The notes under the pieces: generated by a model | Told to the model about the DNA's origin: nothing | The model's input: the letters and a program-made list of their open reading frames with translations, nothing else | Databases searched by the model: none | Part shown: in pieces, positions 25,278 to 33,226 of the stretch | Layout: every line of letters begins with the position of its first letter | Numbering within the stretch: the first letter of the stretch is position 1 | Assembly: GCA_017601225.1 (NCBI GenBank) | Contig: JAFNIX010000009.1 | Span: 1 to 64,000, forward strand | Length of the DNA stretch: 64,000 nucleotides | Source: Candidatus Brockarchaeota archaeon | Lineage (GTDB): Archaea > Thermoproteota > EX4484-205 > JAAOZP01 | Direction of reading: 5' to 3' | Position numbers and translations under genes: made by a program

Positions 25278-25571
25278 TTGTCCGAAACAATCAGTTTAAG
25301 GCTTCCCCGAAAAATCTTAAGGGAGCTTAACGAGCTGGCAACCAAGGAGGGGAAAGATAGGTCGAAGCTTATACGTGAAATCTTAGAACAAAGCATTAAG
25401 GCAAAAAACCTAGAGCATGCAGTAGAATTATATCGTAAAGGGCAGGCTACAGGTTGGAAAGCCGCCCAAATGGCGGGCATATCTCTATGGCGCTTTTATA
25501 AGGCTTTAACCGATAAGGGTGTCCTCATCCAGTATTCAGAGCACGATCTAGAAATGGATCTTACGGATTAG
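25278..25571 (+). CDS. Ribbon-helix-helix/UPF0175-like antitoxin
   Basis: 97 residues. SETISLRLPRKILRELNELA with GKDRSKLIREILEQ forms an RHH DNA-binding unit (residues 1-38). AVELYRKGQATGWKAAQMAG plus ISLWRFYKAL forms a UPF0175-like helix-turn-helix, and the acidic tail (EHDLEMDLTD) is suited to blocking a toxin. The start is TTG 25278. The toxin gene follows after 12 nt and its Shine-Dalgarno overlaps this stop codon. It likely represses its own promoter through the palindrome just upstream. Confidence 0.8.
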   Translation: MSETISLRLPRKILRELNELATKEGKDRSKLIREILEQSIKAKNLEHAVELYRKGQATGWKAAQMAGISLWRFYKALTDKGVLIQYSEHDLEMDLTD

Positions 25572-25583
25572 AGGAGAAATGTT

Positions 25584-26099
25584 TTGCCCATAGTATCCAA
25601 CGCAAGCCCTCTCATATGGCTCTCGAAGATTGGTAAACTCCTGTTGCTTAAGAAGCTTTTCGGCGAAGTACTTATTCCAGAGGAAGTTTACAAGGAGGCT
25701 GTGGAAAAAGGCTTGGAAGAAGGGTTCAGCGACGCGTTTGTAATTAAAGAGAGCGTTGAAAACGGCTGGATAAAAATCGTAAAGCTTGACGAACAAGGAG
25801 AAAGGCTTTGCCGAAAAATCATGGAGCATGCTCCAGAAATCCACTTAGGAGAGGCTCAGGCAATAGTACTGGCCCGTGAAAACAAAATGTTGCTGCTGAT
25901 AGATGAGTCTAGTGGAAGAGCTTTCGCAGAAGCCATGGGTCTTAAAGCCAGGGGAACCCTCTACATCATTGTTGAAGCGTTGAAAAAAGGGTTTCTTGAT
26001 AAAAGCAACGCTAAAGAAACTGTTTTAACGCTGGCAAGTAAAGGATTCAGGATTGAACCAGAACTTTTAGCAAGACTCTTAAGGGAGATAGAGAGATAA
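25584..26099 (+). CDS. DUF3368/PIN-like toxin
   Basis: 171 residues of the PIN-fold DUF3368 family. SNASPLIWLSKIG supplies the first Asp-position region, HLGEAQAIVLARE the central acidic residue, and LLIDESSGRAFAEAMG the later Asp/Glu, a plausible metal site for ribonuclease activity. The start is TTG 25584, set by GAGGAGA at 25571-25577 six bases upstream; an ATG at 25579 is out of frame. It forms a type II toxin-antitoxin pair with the preceding gene. The RNA target is unknown. Confidence 0.8.
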   Translation: MPIVSNASPLIWLSKIGKLLLLKKLFGEVLIPEEVYKEAVEKGLEEGFSDAFVIKESVENGWIKIVKLDEQGERLCRKIMEHAPEIHLGEAQAIVLARENKMLLLIDESSGRAFAEAMGLKARGTLYIIVEALKKGFLDKSNAKETVLTLASKGFRIEPELLARLLREIER

Positions 26100-26385
26100 A
26101 GGTATAGGAAAATAGTTATCACGAAGAGGCATATACTGAAGCACGGGTTAGTTGAATGTTATTGATGGCTAGCAGCATCATCATCAAAAAGCTGATGAAT
26201 ATGGCTGTTTGAATCAAAGCATCGTTCGAAACCCAGGGCGCGAGGCTTAGAGTTTCAACCTTCAGGCTACTGGGCGTATCGCCTACATCTAGCACACGCC
26301 AGAATAAAAACGGAGGAGATGGATAAAAGGCTTCCTACGAGAATTGATTCGTTGGAGAGAAAGAAAAAAGGGATGAATATAACGC

Positions 26386-28674
26386 TTATGGGTATACTAT
26401 CGGTAAGCAGGGTTCTGGGCAGAGGAACGGAAGCCGGTTGTTGTTGAGCCCGTCGAGCAGGTTCTTCCAATATTCTTGAGCTCCTCTATCCAGATAAAGC
26501 AACGCATTGTACGCGTTTTCTATGATTTCACCTATGGTTATGAATCCTGATGGAACATGTAATGAGGGGCCAACGTAAACTGTTGTGCTGTTATCCAAGA
26601 AGGAGTGTAGAACGTTTAGTTTCGTCGCGATTAGCTGGGCTGAAAGCATCCAACGCATATCGGCAGCGGTGGCGCTTAGCAGATAGTTTCTGATCTGTGT
26701 TTTTGCCGTGGTAAGGGTTTCGCTGAAAGACGGATATGACCATCCGGATGGTTGGTAAAGGTTCAGACTATTCAACGCGCTCACGTCGTCAGAAGTTATC
26801 AATGCTTGCCCGTTTTTGTTGCTCCAGAAGCCAAGCGTTTTTCCACCAGTACCCGGTTTTAAGCAGACGTTTCCAAAGTTATTATCCGTGTAAGTTCCGC
26901 CTAATGCAACTTCGATTCCATAGTAGCCGTTTACCGGAGCTGTCTGAACCCACATTCCCTGCGGCATGACCTCGACAACCCTATAGGTTCCAGCCTCATC
27001 AACCGTGAAGCTGTAGCCGCCGGCGATGTCAGTTTCAACCTCTCCTACAAGAGTCCATGTGTCACCAATCTTTTTCAATAGTTGGATCTTCCAGCCCGCT
27101 ATGCCTACTTCGCCAGGGTCTAGCACGCCATCCACGTCAGCATCGTAGAATTTGACGCCGCTAATCGTTGCTTGAAACTGATATACCTCCACTTCAACTG
27201 TCCAACTGTCGCTGCCCGTTGCACCCGTGCCGTACGCGACGAACGAGGCGGTGTTCTCCACCGTGTATGTGTCTGGCACCGAGTAGGGGCCGATTGTCCG
27301 AGTGTAAGTGAAGGTCTTAGGAGCTTCTCCGTACGCGACGGTGCCAAGAGAATCAGCGTATGTATCGCTGACCTCAATGCTCTCATCAACCTCTGTTATG
27401 GTCGCGGAAGTGAAATCGACATTCGCTGTTCCGAAGAAGGCTGTAGTCCCTATTTCGGTCTTGGTTCCGTCCAACTTGTAATTATAGTTTTGAATCGTGA
27501 CCCTCGCTGTATTTATGCGGGTTGAAGCATCCGGCAGGCTTGCCGAGTATGTTACAGTCAAGGTACCTTCTGCTTCAAGCGTGTATGGGAATGTTACCCC
27601 GAAGTCCACTTTTGCTTCGATGCCCGAAACCACGTCTGCGATTGTGTTTATCGTTACCGGTATCGGAGCAGGGTTATACACCGTAATGGTTCCTGTAACA
27701 GCCCAGTCGCTGTCAGTGTAAGTCGCTTCAACAGTTATCTCGTAGTTAACATCGAAAGTTTCCCCGGTTTTAAGCTTCAAGTATGTTTGGTCACCCTTTT
27801 TGTCAATAGTCCAAATGTAGGTGCGAGTGAAAGAGGTCTCTGCAGTCTTCGTAACCTCAAGCGCGTAGCAGATAACCGTAACAGTGGCGGAATCAGATTG
27901 CCTAGTCTCCCTGATCGTCGCAGTGTTCACATTTTCTCCCTTGTCAGCACACGTGAAGGTCTTTTCGTAAGTTACAGAGCCGCTTTCACTGAAAGTCCAT
28001 GAACCGCCATTAGTATCATCGACGTGAATCACATCATTAACCCGCGTGGGTTGAGACGGAAAGATCGTCGTTTCGCTTGGGCTGGGACCAAATGGTTCTC
28101 CTAAATGTCCGGAATGGTTGGTAATAGTGACTTCAGCCGTTACCTTATAGGTGCCGTCTGCATGTGGTTGTGGATAAGCCCCGCCGGTAATGGGTATATT
28201 TATTCTGTAACTGTAGCAATAAATTTCGCCAGGAGCCAACACGGGATGAGAGCTTACATCAACAGGTGCTTCTGTCAGGTAATCGTTAGGAGGCGCATAT
28301 CCATTTTTCAAAACAACCTTTATTGCTAGGTTCTCTGTTTCCACAGCTCCGCCGTTAGTAACGCAGACTTGGCCTTCAACCCATGCTTCCTCGGTGCCGC
28401 TGTCCTTCGTCACCGTGATTGTGAACTGGGATGTTCCGGAGTCTCCTTCAAACAGGTGCCAAGTTTCAGGAGTAACAGACTTGTCTATTGTCCACCCATA
28501 AGTTATCTTCCAGTAGGCAGAAGCCGTAACAGTAGCCGAAAGAGTGGTTCCCGCCTGTCCCCCTGGTCCCCCTGACGTTTGCGTGAGTACCGATACTGCG
28601 AACACGTATGTAGCATTTATGACCAGTATTAGTAGAATTAGACCTAATAATATGAGTCCTAATTGTTTTCTCAA
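26386..28674 (-). CDS. Large secreted repeat protein with SdrD-B-like domain
   Basis: 762 residues. Residues 1-26 are a signal peptide (LGLILLGLILLILVINA core). Two related beta domains start at YWKITYGWTIDKSV and FTRTYIWTIDKKGD. An SdrD-B-like domain (GVKFYDADVDGVLDPGEVG ... TYTDNNFGN) follows near residues 510-610. The C-terminal domain begins GGKTLGFWSNKNG, a module found in secreted bacterial proteins. No C-terminal membrane anchor is visible. The start is TTG 28674 with GGTGA seven bases upstream (28682-28686); TTTATATAG on the minus strand at 28711-28719 is the promoter. It is probably a cell-surface or released adhesin-like protein; ligand unknown. Confidence 0.7.
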   Translation of the reverse strand: MRKQLGLILLGLILLILVINATYVFAVSVLTQTSGGPGGQAGTTLSATVTASAYWKITYGWTIDKSVTPETWHLFEGDSGTSQFTITVTKDSGTEEAWVEGQVCVTNGGAVETENLAIKVVLKNGYAPPNDYLTEAPVDVSSHPVLAPGEIYCYSYRINIPITGGAYPQPHADGTYKVTAEVTITNHSGHLGEPFGPSPSETTIFPSQPTRVNDVIHVDDTNGGSWTFSESGSVTYEKTFTCADKGENVNTATIRETRQSDSATVTVICYALEVTKTAETSFTRTYIWTIDKKGDQTYLKLKTGETFDVNYEITVEATYTDSDWAVTGTITVYNPAPIPVTINTIADVVSGIEAKVDFGVTFPYTLEAEGTLTVTYSASLPDASTRINTARVTIQNYNYKLDGTKTEIGTTAFFGTANVDFTSATITEVDESIEVSDTYADSLGTVAYGEAPKTFTYTRTIGPYSVPDTYTVENTASFVAYGTGATGSDSWTVEVEVYQFQATISGVKFYDADVDGVLDPGEVGIAGWKIQLLKKIGDTWTLVGEVETDIAGGYSFTVDEAGTYRVVEVMPQGMWVQTAPVNGYYGIEVALGGTYTDNNFGNVCLKPGTGGKTLGFWSNKNGQALITSDDVSALNSLNLYQPSGWSYPSFSETLTTAKTQIRNYLLSATAADMRWMLSAQLIATKLNVLHSFLDNSTTVYVGPSLHVPSGFITIGEIIENAYNALLYLDRGAQEYWKNLLDGLNNNRLPFLCPEPCLPIVYP

Positions 28675-28881
28675 TTTTGTTTCACCATGGGGAAAAGAGC
28701 TTTTACGCCTCTATATAAAGAGTTCCTTTTAAGCTTTAGTATGTTCATAGTTTTACAGACACAATTACGGTTTAATTTCGTTTAAAAGCCTTTAAAAAAG
28801 TTCATTTCAGTCCAATAAGCTTGAAAAAATTTTAATTATCATGTTTATCTCTAGAATAACGGCTTTTACTCGGGACAACGG

Positions 28882-28922
28882 GACTAGGTGGGGCTCCTCG
28901 TCGCGTGCTTGACCACCTAGTC
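28882..28922. terminator. 10-bp hairpin at the end of the SPFH operon
   Basis: GACTAGGTGG (28882-28891) and CCACCTAGTC (28913-28922) are perfect complements around a 21-nt loop. The stem covers the TAG stop of the last operon gene (28917-28919). On the minus strand it would form at the mRNA 3' end, before the surface-protein gene, and could stop transcription or protect the end. Confidence 0.45.
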
Positions 28923-29912
28923 AAGGATTATCGGGAGCCGGGTTGAAGCCCGCATCCTAGTTAGGCTGCTCGCCACCTTCCAAGCGTCTATGCTCCATTT
29001 CCGGTGACCAAGTGTTTCCGAGCCCTTATCCTTTATCGAGAGGCTTTTAACAAGCATCGGGGAGGAAGCTATGAGGGAAGAAACCAAGCCGCCTATGAGG
29101 CCTAGCGGAGAACGTGTTAACGCTGTTGCCAGAAGCCCTGTGAGCAAGCCTATTCCTATGATGGTTGCGGAGGCAGTTAGCATTGTTACCCTAGACCTTG
29201 TGCTCAACGGGTATTCGACGAAGAGAACCCTGCCGCCGGAAGCGTCCAGAAGAACTCTGAACGACCTGCCTTTGTAAACATACTCCATGAGCCAGAAAGG
29301 GTAGTGCACGAGCCCAAGGTAGTTGACTTCAACCTTCTCAAGACTCTTTGAGCCGCTGCAGCTTCTGCTGGCCTCAGCCATCGCCTGCCCCGATATGAAC
29401 CGGTAGGCAGCGTTGTAGGCTTCCTCGTAGCTTACAGTAGGCATGTGGAACCTGCTTCTCTGGGCCTGACTCGGGTTGAAGAAGCTCCTGCCCCTGACGG
29501 AGAAAGATAGTTGTTTAGCATGATCGTCAAGCCAGGTGCCGGTGTACGCCGCAAGGATAGGCATGTTCCTGGTTTCAAGATATGTGGCCTGCTTGCCGCC
29601 GTATGAGCAGGAGGAGTATGCTTTGCAGCTGAAAACATGGTAGGGAATGTTGTAGAGCTCAGCCTTGCGAAGATTAGCCTCAGCGTTGAAATCACTCGGG
29701 ACACCGTACCTTCTAGTTATGAACTGCAATGCTTTACGCCATGCTGAAGGGCTCTCGACGTAGGCTGGAAACATGTAGTATGTCCAAGCCTTCCCGGTTG
29801 AAACCTCGAAGGTGTGGCCGCAGTACGGGCAGACTATTATTGAGGCGGATTGCGGTGCGGTTATTGAAGCGTTGCAGTTTAAGCATGTGACTGTCTTCAT
29901 GCTCATTTCCAT
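28917..29912 (-). CDS. Zinc-ribbon membrane protein of the SPFH operon
   Basis: 331 residues. The N-terminal zinc ribbon is CLNCNASI...CPYCGHTF (CxxC-x13-CxxC, residues 10-32). A long soluble domain follows, and two hydrophobic helices lie near residues 245-290 (TMLTASATIIGIGLLTGLLA and LGLIGGLVSSLIASS). The layout resembles YdjG/YdjH of Bacillus and the adjacent gene, with which it overlaps by 10 nt. It probably sits in the membrane and binds the SPFH partner. Function is unproven. A hairpin sits on its stop codon. Confidence 0.6.
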   Translation of the reverse strand: MEMSMKTVTCLNCNASITAPQSASIIVCPYCGHTFEVSTGKAWTYYMFPAYVESPSAWRKALQFITRRYGVPSDFNAEANLRKAELYNIPYHVFSCKAYSSCSYGGKQATYLETRNMPILAAYTGTWLDDHAKQLSFSVRGRSFFNPSQAQRSRFHMPTVSYEEAYNAAYRFISGQAMAEASRSCSGSKSLEKVEVNYLGLVHYPFWLMEYVYKGRSFRVLLDASGGRVLFVEYPLSTRSRVTMLTASATIIGIGLLTGLLATALTRSPLGLIGGLVSSLIASSPMLVKSLSIKDKGSETLGHRKWSIDAWKVASSLTRMRASTRLPIILD

Positions 29913-30946
29913 CTCTCCTCCCTAACGTCGCTAACAGCCCTACTGGCCAAGAGGGCTCCGGCTCCTGAAACAAGTATGAATACCATTACCGGGAACCAGT
30001 TTTCTAAGGATGTTAAGAGGGTCAGTGCGAAGGCGCCCAGCACCACCGTCATCATGCTGCCTATCACGTAGAGCATTCTCTGGCCGAGGAAGACGGGCTC
30101 GGAAACCCTTAGGAATTGAAGGTTGTAGCCTGAGACGCTAGCCCTGTACATTCCACCCTTATACTTGTACACTAGTATCCACATTGGGGCCAAGAGTATC
30201 CAGAGCGAGTCAACCCTGGCCTGGCAGGAATAGTAGTAGAAGCCGTCTAAGCCGTTTGACGAACGTACGCTATCTCTTAACTCGTCTTCAACCATGTCCT
30301 TAAGCTCGTCCTCAGCCTCCTCCGGGAGAAGCTCAGCGTTTAAAACCTGCAGCCCAACCCTCTTCCAGTCTAGTGCAGCCAGTGGCTGAGGATCCTTAGC
30401 GGACTTCGCCTGGTCAACAAGCTCCTCCAAGCCGTATTCAGCAGCCTCCCTCCTAGCCTGGAACGCAAGCCTCATGGATGTGTTGAAAGACCCGTTTTTC
30501 GTCACAGTCCTCGTCACGTATGTTTCACCCGCCCTGGGCCCAGCGTACCGGCGGCCGGGACCAGCAGTAGGCGCGTAGGCCATGCTCCTTCTCTCAGTAA
30601 CCCTTTTGAAGCCCGACCATTCGCCGACGGCTGAAACGTCTCCGACGAGAATCGGCACGTAGAAGCCCTGAACCTCTACCAGCTCAATGTCGCCGTAAAC
30701 CCTGCTCATATCCGGGTCACTCCTCATCCTGCTCCAGAAAGCGTTAACCACCTCATCCTTGCTGCGAGTTGGGAGAACGAATATTTCAAGCCTCCCCGTG
30801 GAGAACCAGTTGACCGTGCCACAGTACTCGCACACGCAGGCTATTGTCTCAGGAGTGTAGTTTAAAGGCGCGGCGCAGTTAGAGCATTTAAAGACATTCT
30901 TAGACTCCTGCTGGGTCAATCCTTCTTCCTCGAAATAATTAACCAA
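29903..30946 (-). CDS. Zinc-ribbon membrane protein of the SPFH operon (second)
   Basis: 347 residues. A four-cysteine zinc ribbon occupies residues 20-43 (FKCSNCAAPL...CEYCGTVNW). A soluble region of about 240 residues with an acidic helix (PEEAEDELKDMVEDEL) follows, then two membrane segments near the end (MLYVIGSMMTVVLGAFALTL; FPVMVFILVSGAGALLA). It overlaps the gene before it by 31 nt and the gene after it by 10 nt, so the three are clearly co-translated. Its architecture matches the following gene although overall similarity is low. Presumed membrane-stress or scaffold role. Confidence 0.6.
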   Translation of the reverse strand: MVNYFEEEGLTQQESKNVFKCSNCAAPLNYTPETIACVCEYCGTVNWFSTGRLEIFVLPTRSKDEVVNAFWSRMRSDPDMSRVYGDIELVEVQGFYVPILVGDVSAVGEWSGFKRVTERRSMAYAPTAGPGRRYAGPRAGETYVTRTVTKNGSFNTSMRLAFQARREAAEYGLEELVDQAKSAKDPQPLAALDWKRVGLQVLNAELLPEEAEDELKDMVEDELRDSVRSSNGLDGFYYYSCQARVDSLWILLAPMWILVYKYKGGMYRASVSGYNLQFLRVSEPVFLGQRMLYVIGSMMTVVLGAFALTLLTSLENWFPVMVFILVSGAGALLASRAVSDVREERWK

Positions 30947-31242
30947 GTGATAACCATTATTATTAGAGCTATGCTGAAGTTGAGCACAGGGTTTCCTGTG
31001 ACGAGCGTAAGCATCAGCGATGCCCCCATGATTGAAAGCACCAATCCCCAGACCAAGTAGTACCTCCAGTCCCCAGCCATTTTTGAGAAAACAATAGTGT
31101 ATAATCCCAAGAAGAGGAGTGGAATAGACACTAGAATCAGAGGCTCGACATAGCCCGTTGAAACCAAGATGCCGTCGACGCCTATTGAGATCAGTAGGAC
31201 AGCCAGCGCGTATCCTCCGTAGCCCGTTCTCCTTCTGCTCAT
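30916..31242 (-). CDS. Small four-helix membrane protein
   Basis: 108 residues, mostly hydrophobic, with about four transmembrane helices (GYALAVLLISIGVDGILVS, LILVSIPLLFLGLYTIVF, YYLVWGLVLSIMGASLMLTL, FSIALIIMVITWLII) and basic ends. No family is recognised. It starts 10 nt after the SPFH gene stop and overlaps the next gene by 31 nt, so it belongs to this operon. It may anchor the complex in the membrane. Confidence 0.55.
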   Translation of the reverse strand: MSRRRTGYGGYALAVLLISIGVDGILVSTGYVEPLILVSIPLLFLGLYTIVFSKMAGDWRYYLVWGLVLSIMGASLMLTLVTGNPVLNFSIALIIMVITWLIISRKKD

Positions 31243-31252
31243 TTAGAGTCCT

Positions 31253-32413
31253 CTAGGAAAGCTTAGCGCCACAGTTAAGGCAGAACTTTGAACCCGCGGG
31301 AACAGTTGATCCGCACTTCGGACAGTTATCAGTCTGAGGCTGCAATGCTGCTCCGCAGTTCATGCAGAACTTAGCGTTAGCTGGGTTCTGAGAGCCGCAT
31401 TTAGGACAGCCCACCGTGGCCTGCAGGGGTGTACCGCAGCTCATGCAGAACTTGGCTGCACTCGGATTCTGCGTCCCGCATTTTGGGCACGCTACTGTTC
31501 CAGCAGGGGGCGCAGTGGGCGGCTGTGCAGGTGGAGGAGGTGGTGCCTGTATGGCTGCGCCGCAGCTCGGGCAGAACTTGCTCGTCGAGGGAACCTGTGC
31601 TTTGCAGCTTGGGCATATTACTAGGGCTGCTCCGGCTGCAGCCTGCTGCATTAGCTGGGGCACCAATACTATTCCTGTTCCGGCTGCCGCTCCTGGCGAC
31701 TTGCTCAGCGACTCGGCGACGCTCTTAGTCGTATCCATCGCCAGAACCTGTGAGGCTGCGCCGCCGGTCTGCTTTATCCAGAAAAGCCTGTCCCTGTACT
31801 CCGGCGTGGTGTCGACACCCTCAAACTTGAGGTCTATTATATCTACGCCCACGCGTTTAAACTCCTCGTCTACCGTTGCCTTAACCTTGAACGAGACCTC
31901 TTCAAGCTTTGTGAAGACGGTTACAAGATCGTATTTAGAAAGATTCGTTATAAGCCTCTCGTTCATGTATCCTCTGAGGAAGCTGTTGACTGCTTCCGTC
32001 GTGTATGCGCTCTGCCCTCCAACCACCTCCATTACGAAGGTCTTCGGGTCGCCGACTTTAAACCAGAAGGCGCCGTAGAATTTAAGGGGTGCGAGCTCAA
32101 CCGTCTGCCCGCTGGCGCCGAACAATCCTTTAAACTGTTTCGTAGAAACGAATATGACTGTCGCCTTGAAGGGCGTGGTTTCGAAGCCAGCCACCCTTGT
32201 TAACACGCCTGTCAGCAACGGAAGGTTCATTGTGGTTAAAGTATGTCTACCAGGGCCGAAAACATCGTAAGCCTTGCCATCCCTGAAGAATATTGCAGCC
32301 TCATACTCGTGGACGATCAGCTGAGCACCCCAGGTTATCTCCTCCTTAGGATATCTCCAGACGATGTCCTCCGCGGAAGCACCTACCCACTCTATTATCT
32401 GAGGCATTTTCAA
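31253..32413 (-). CDS. SPFH-domain protein with four C-terminal zinc ribbons (YdjI-like)
   Basis: 386 residues. Residues ~20-225 form a band-7/SPFH domain of the virion-core/YdjI type (VHEYEAAIFFRDGKAYDVFG, YGAFWFKVGDPK, LKFEGVDTTPEYRDRL), which makes membrane-bound oligomers. A Pro/Ala-rich linker is followed by four C4 zinc ribbons at about 266-290, 308-330, 335-357 and 363-384, each CPxC...FCxxCG. It overlaps the coiled-coil gene by 4 nt. In Bacillus YdjI works with YdjG, YdjH and PspA at the membrane; a similar role here is an inference from gene order. Confidence 0.75.
   Translation of the reverse strand: MKMPQIIEWVGASAEDIVWRYPKEEITWGAQLIVHEYEAAIFFRDGKAYDVFGPGRHTLTTMNLPLLTGVLTRVAGFETTPFKATVIFVSTKQFKGLFGASGQTVELAPLKFYGAFWFKVGDPKTFVMEVVGGQSAYTTEAVNSFLRGYMNERLITNLSKYDLVTVFTKLEEVSFKVKATVDEEFKRVGVDIIDLKFEGVDTTPEYRDRLFWIKQTGGAASQVLAMDTTKSVAESLSKSPGAAAGTGIVLVPQLMQQAAAGAALVICPSCKAQVPSTSKFCPSCGAAIQAPPPPPAQPPTAPPAGTVACPKCGTQNPSAAKFCMSCGTPLQATVGCPKCGSQNPANAKFCMNCGAALQPQTDNCPKCGSTVPAGSKFCLNCGAKLS
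31262..31620 (-). repeat. Tandem zinc-ribbon repeats inside the SPFH gene
   Basis: Four units of about 75-90 bp encode the C4 ribbons; the second to fourth share CPKCG and FCxxCG with related codons. They look like recent internal duplications. Confidence 0.55.
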
Positions 32414-32946
32414 ACACCCCTCTTAATAGAGATTATCTCCTCCTCTCTGGAGGCGAAGGCTGATTCAAGCTCCCTAGCCTTGGCTTCAAGCTGCTTCAAG
32501 AGACCCGGGAGAACATCAAGGCTTCCGGCGCCCGCAGCGTTGGCAGCCTCCTCAGCTATTCTGGAAACCTCTTCGCAAGCCCCTAGAAGCCTGTAGTCGT
32601 AGTCCATCAGCTTGTCAAGCTCGGCCTCGCGAACCTTAACAAGGTCGAAGAAGCCAGCGTAGCCGTAGTCGGCATGCTCAATCTTGTTTATAACCCTGTC
32701 TAGCACTGCAGAAACCCTGTTTATATTCTTAAACAATCCGACTGCATCCGAGTCAGCGGCCTCCCTTGAGACTGTTTTCAAACGGGACCTAGCTGCCTCA
32801 AGCTTTTTAACCATGAAATCCCTTAGAAGCTTGTCCGCCTCCCTCCTAACCTCCTTCTGCTTATACCCCCTGTAGCCGGGGATGTAGGAGGCAATCTTCT
32901 CAGCCAACCCTCTTTTCCCCTCATACTCCTTAATGAACTCACTCAT
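32410..32946 (-). CDS. Coiled-coil protein partnered with SPFH protein
   Basis: 178 residues, highly charged and helical, no membrane segment. The pattern IPGYRGYKQKEVRREADKLL near residue 22 and EHADYGYAGFFDLVKVREAE near 90 is shared by small proteins that neighbour SPFH genes in bacteria, in my recollection. The position matches that of PspA-like YdjF in the Bacillus operon, though it does not look like PspA by length. First gene of the five-gene operon; a TATA-like GTTTTTAAG on the minus strand lies about 25 nt upstream. Exact function unknown. Confidence 0.6.
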   Translation of the reverse strand: MSEFIKEYEGKRGLAEKIASYIPGYRGYKQKEVRREADKLLRDFMVKKLEAARSRLKTVSREAADSDAVGLFKNINRVSAVLDRVINKIEHADYGYAGFFDLVKVREAELDKLMDYDYRLLGACEEVSRIAEEAANAAGAGSLDVLPGLLKQLEAKARELESAFASREEEIISIKRGV

Positions 32947-33226
32947 GAATAAGCGTGATTCATAAGTAGCTTAAAAACATTATTACTTATAGAAGAATTT
33001 GACACTCCCACGGCGCGCGCTATATGGGCATTTGAAGAAGCATTCAGTTCTGTTTCCCTTATTTTCACATCCATGACATTGCTTTGAAGTGTTCCTCTCA
33101 TTTACTTTGACTATCTTAGTCTCGAGCCACCTCGCTTTATTCGACGAGCTTGCTAAGCTTGCAGTATGGAAACTCGTTTGGTTCCTGTTGAATCGCGTGC
33201 TACAGAAGAATTTAAAACACGTTTTC

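Noticed and set aside
26100..26385. Possible decayed gene after the toxin
   Set aside because: Frames are short and show no motif; I see no remnant that can be named.
31416..32078. Plus-strand open frame of about 220 codons opposite the SPFH gene
   Set aside because: Composition reflects the antisense of zinc-ribbon and Ala/Pro codons; the SPFH frame has clear motifs and operon overlap.
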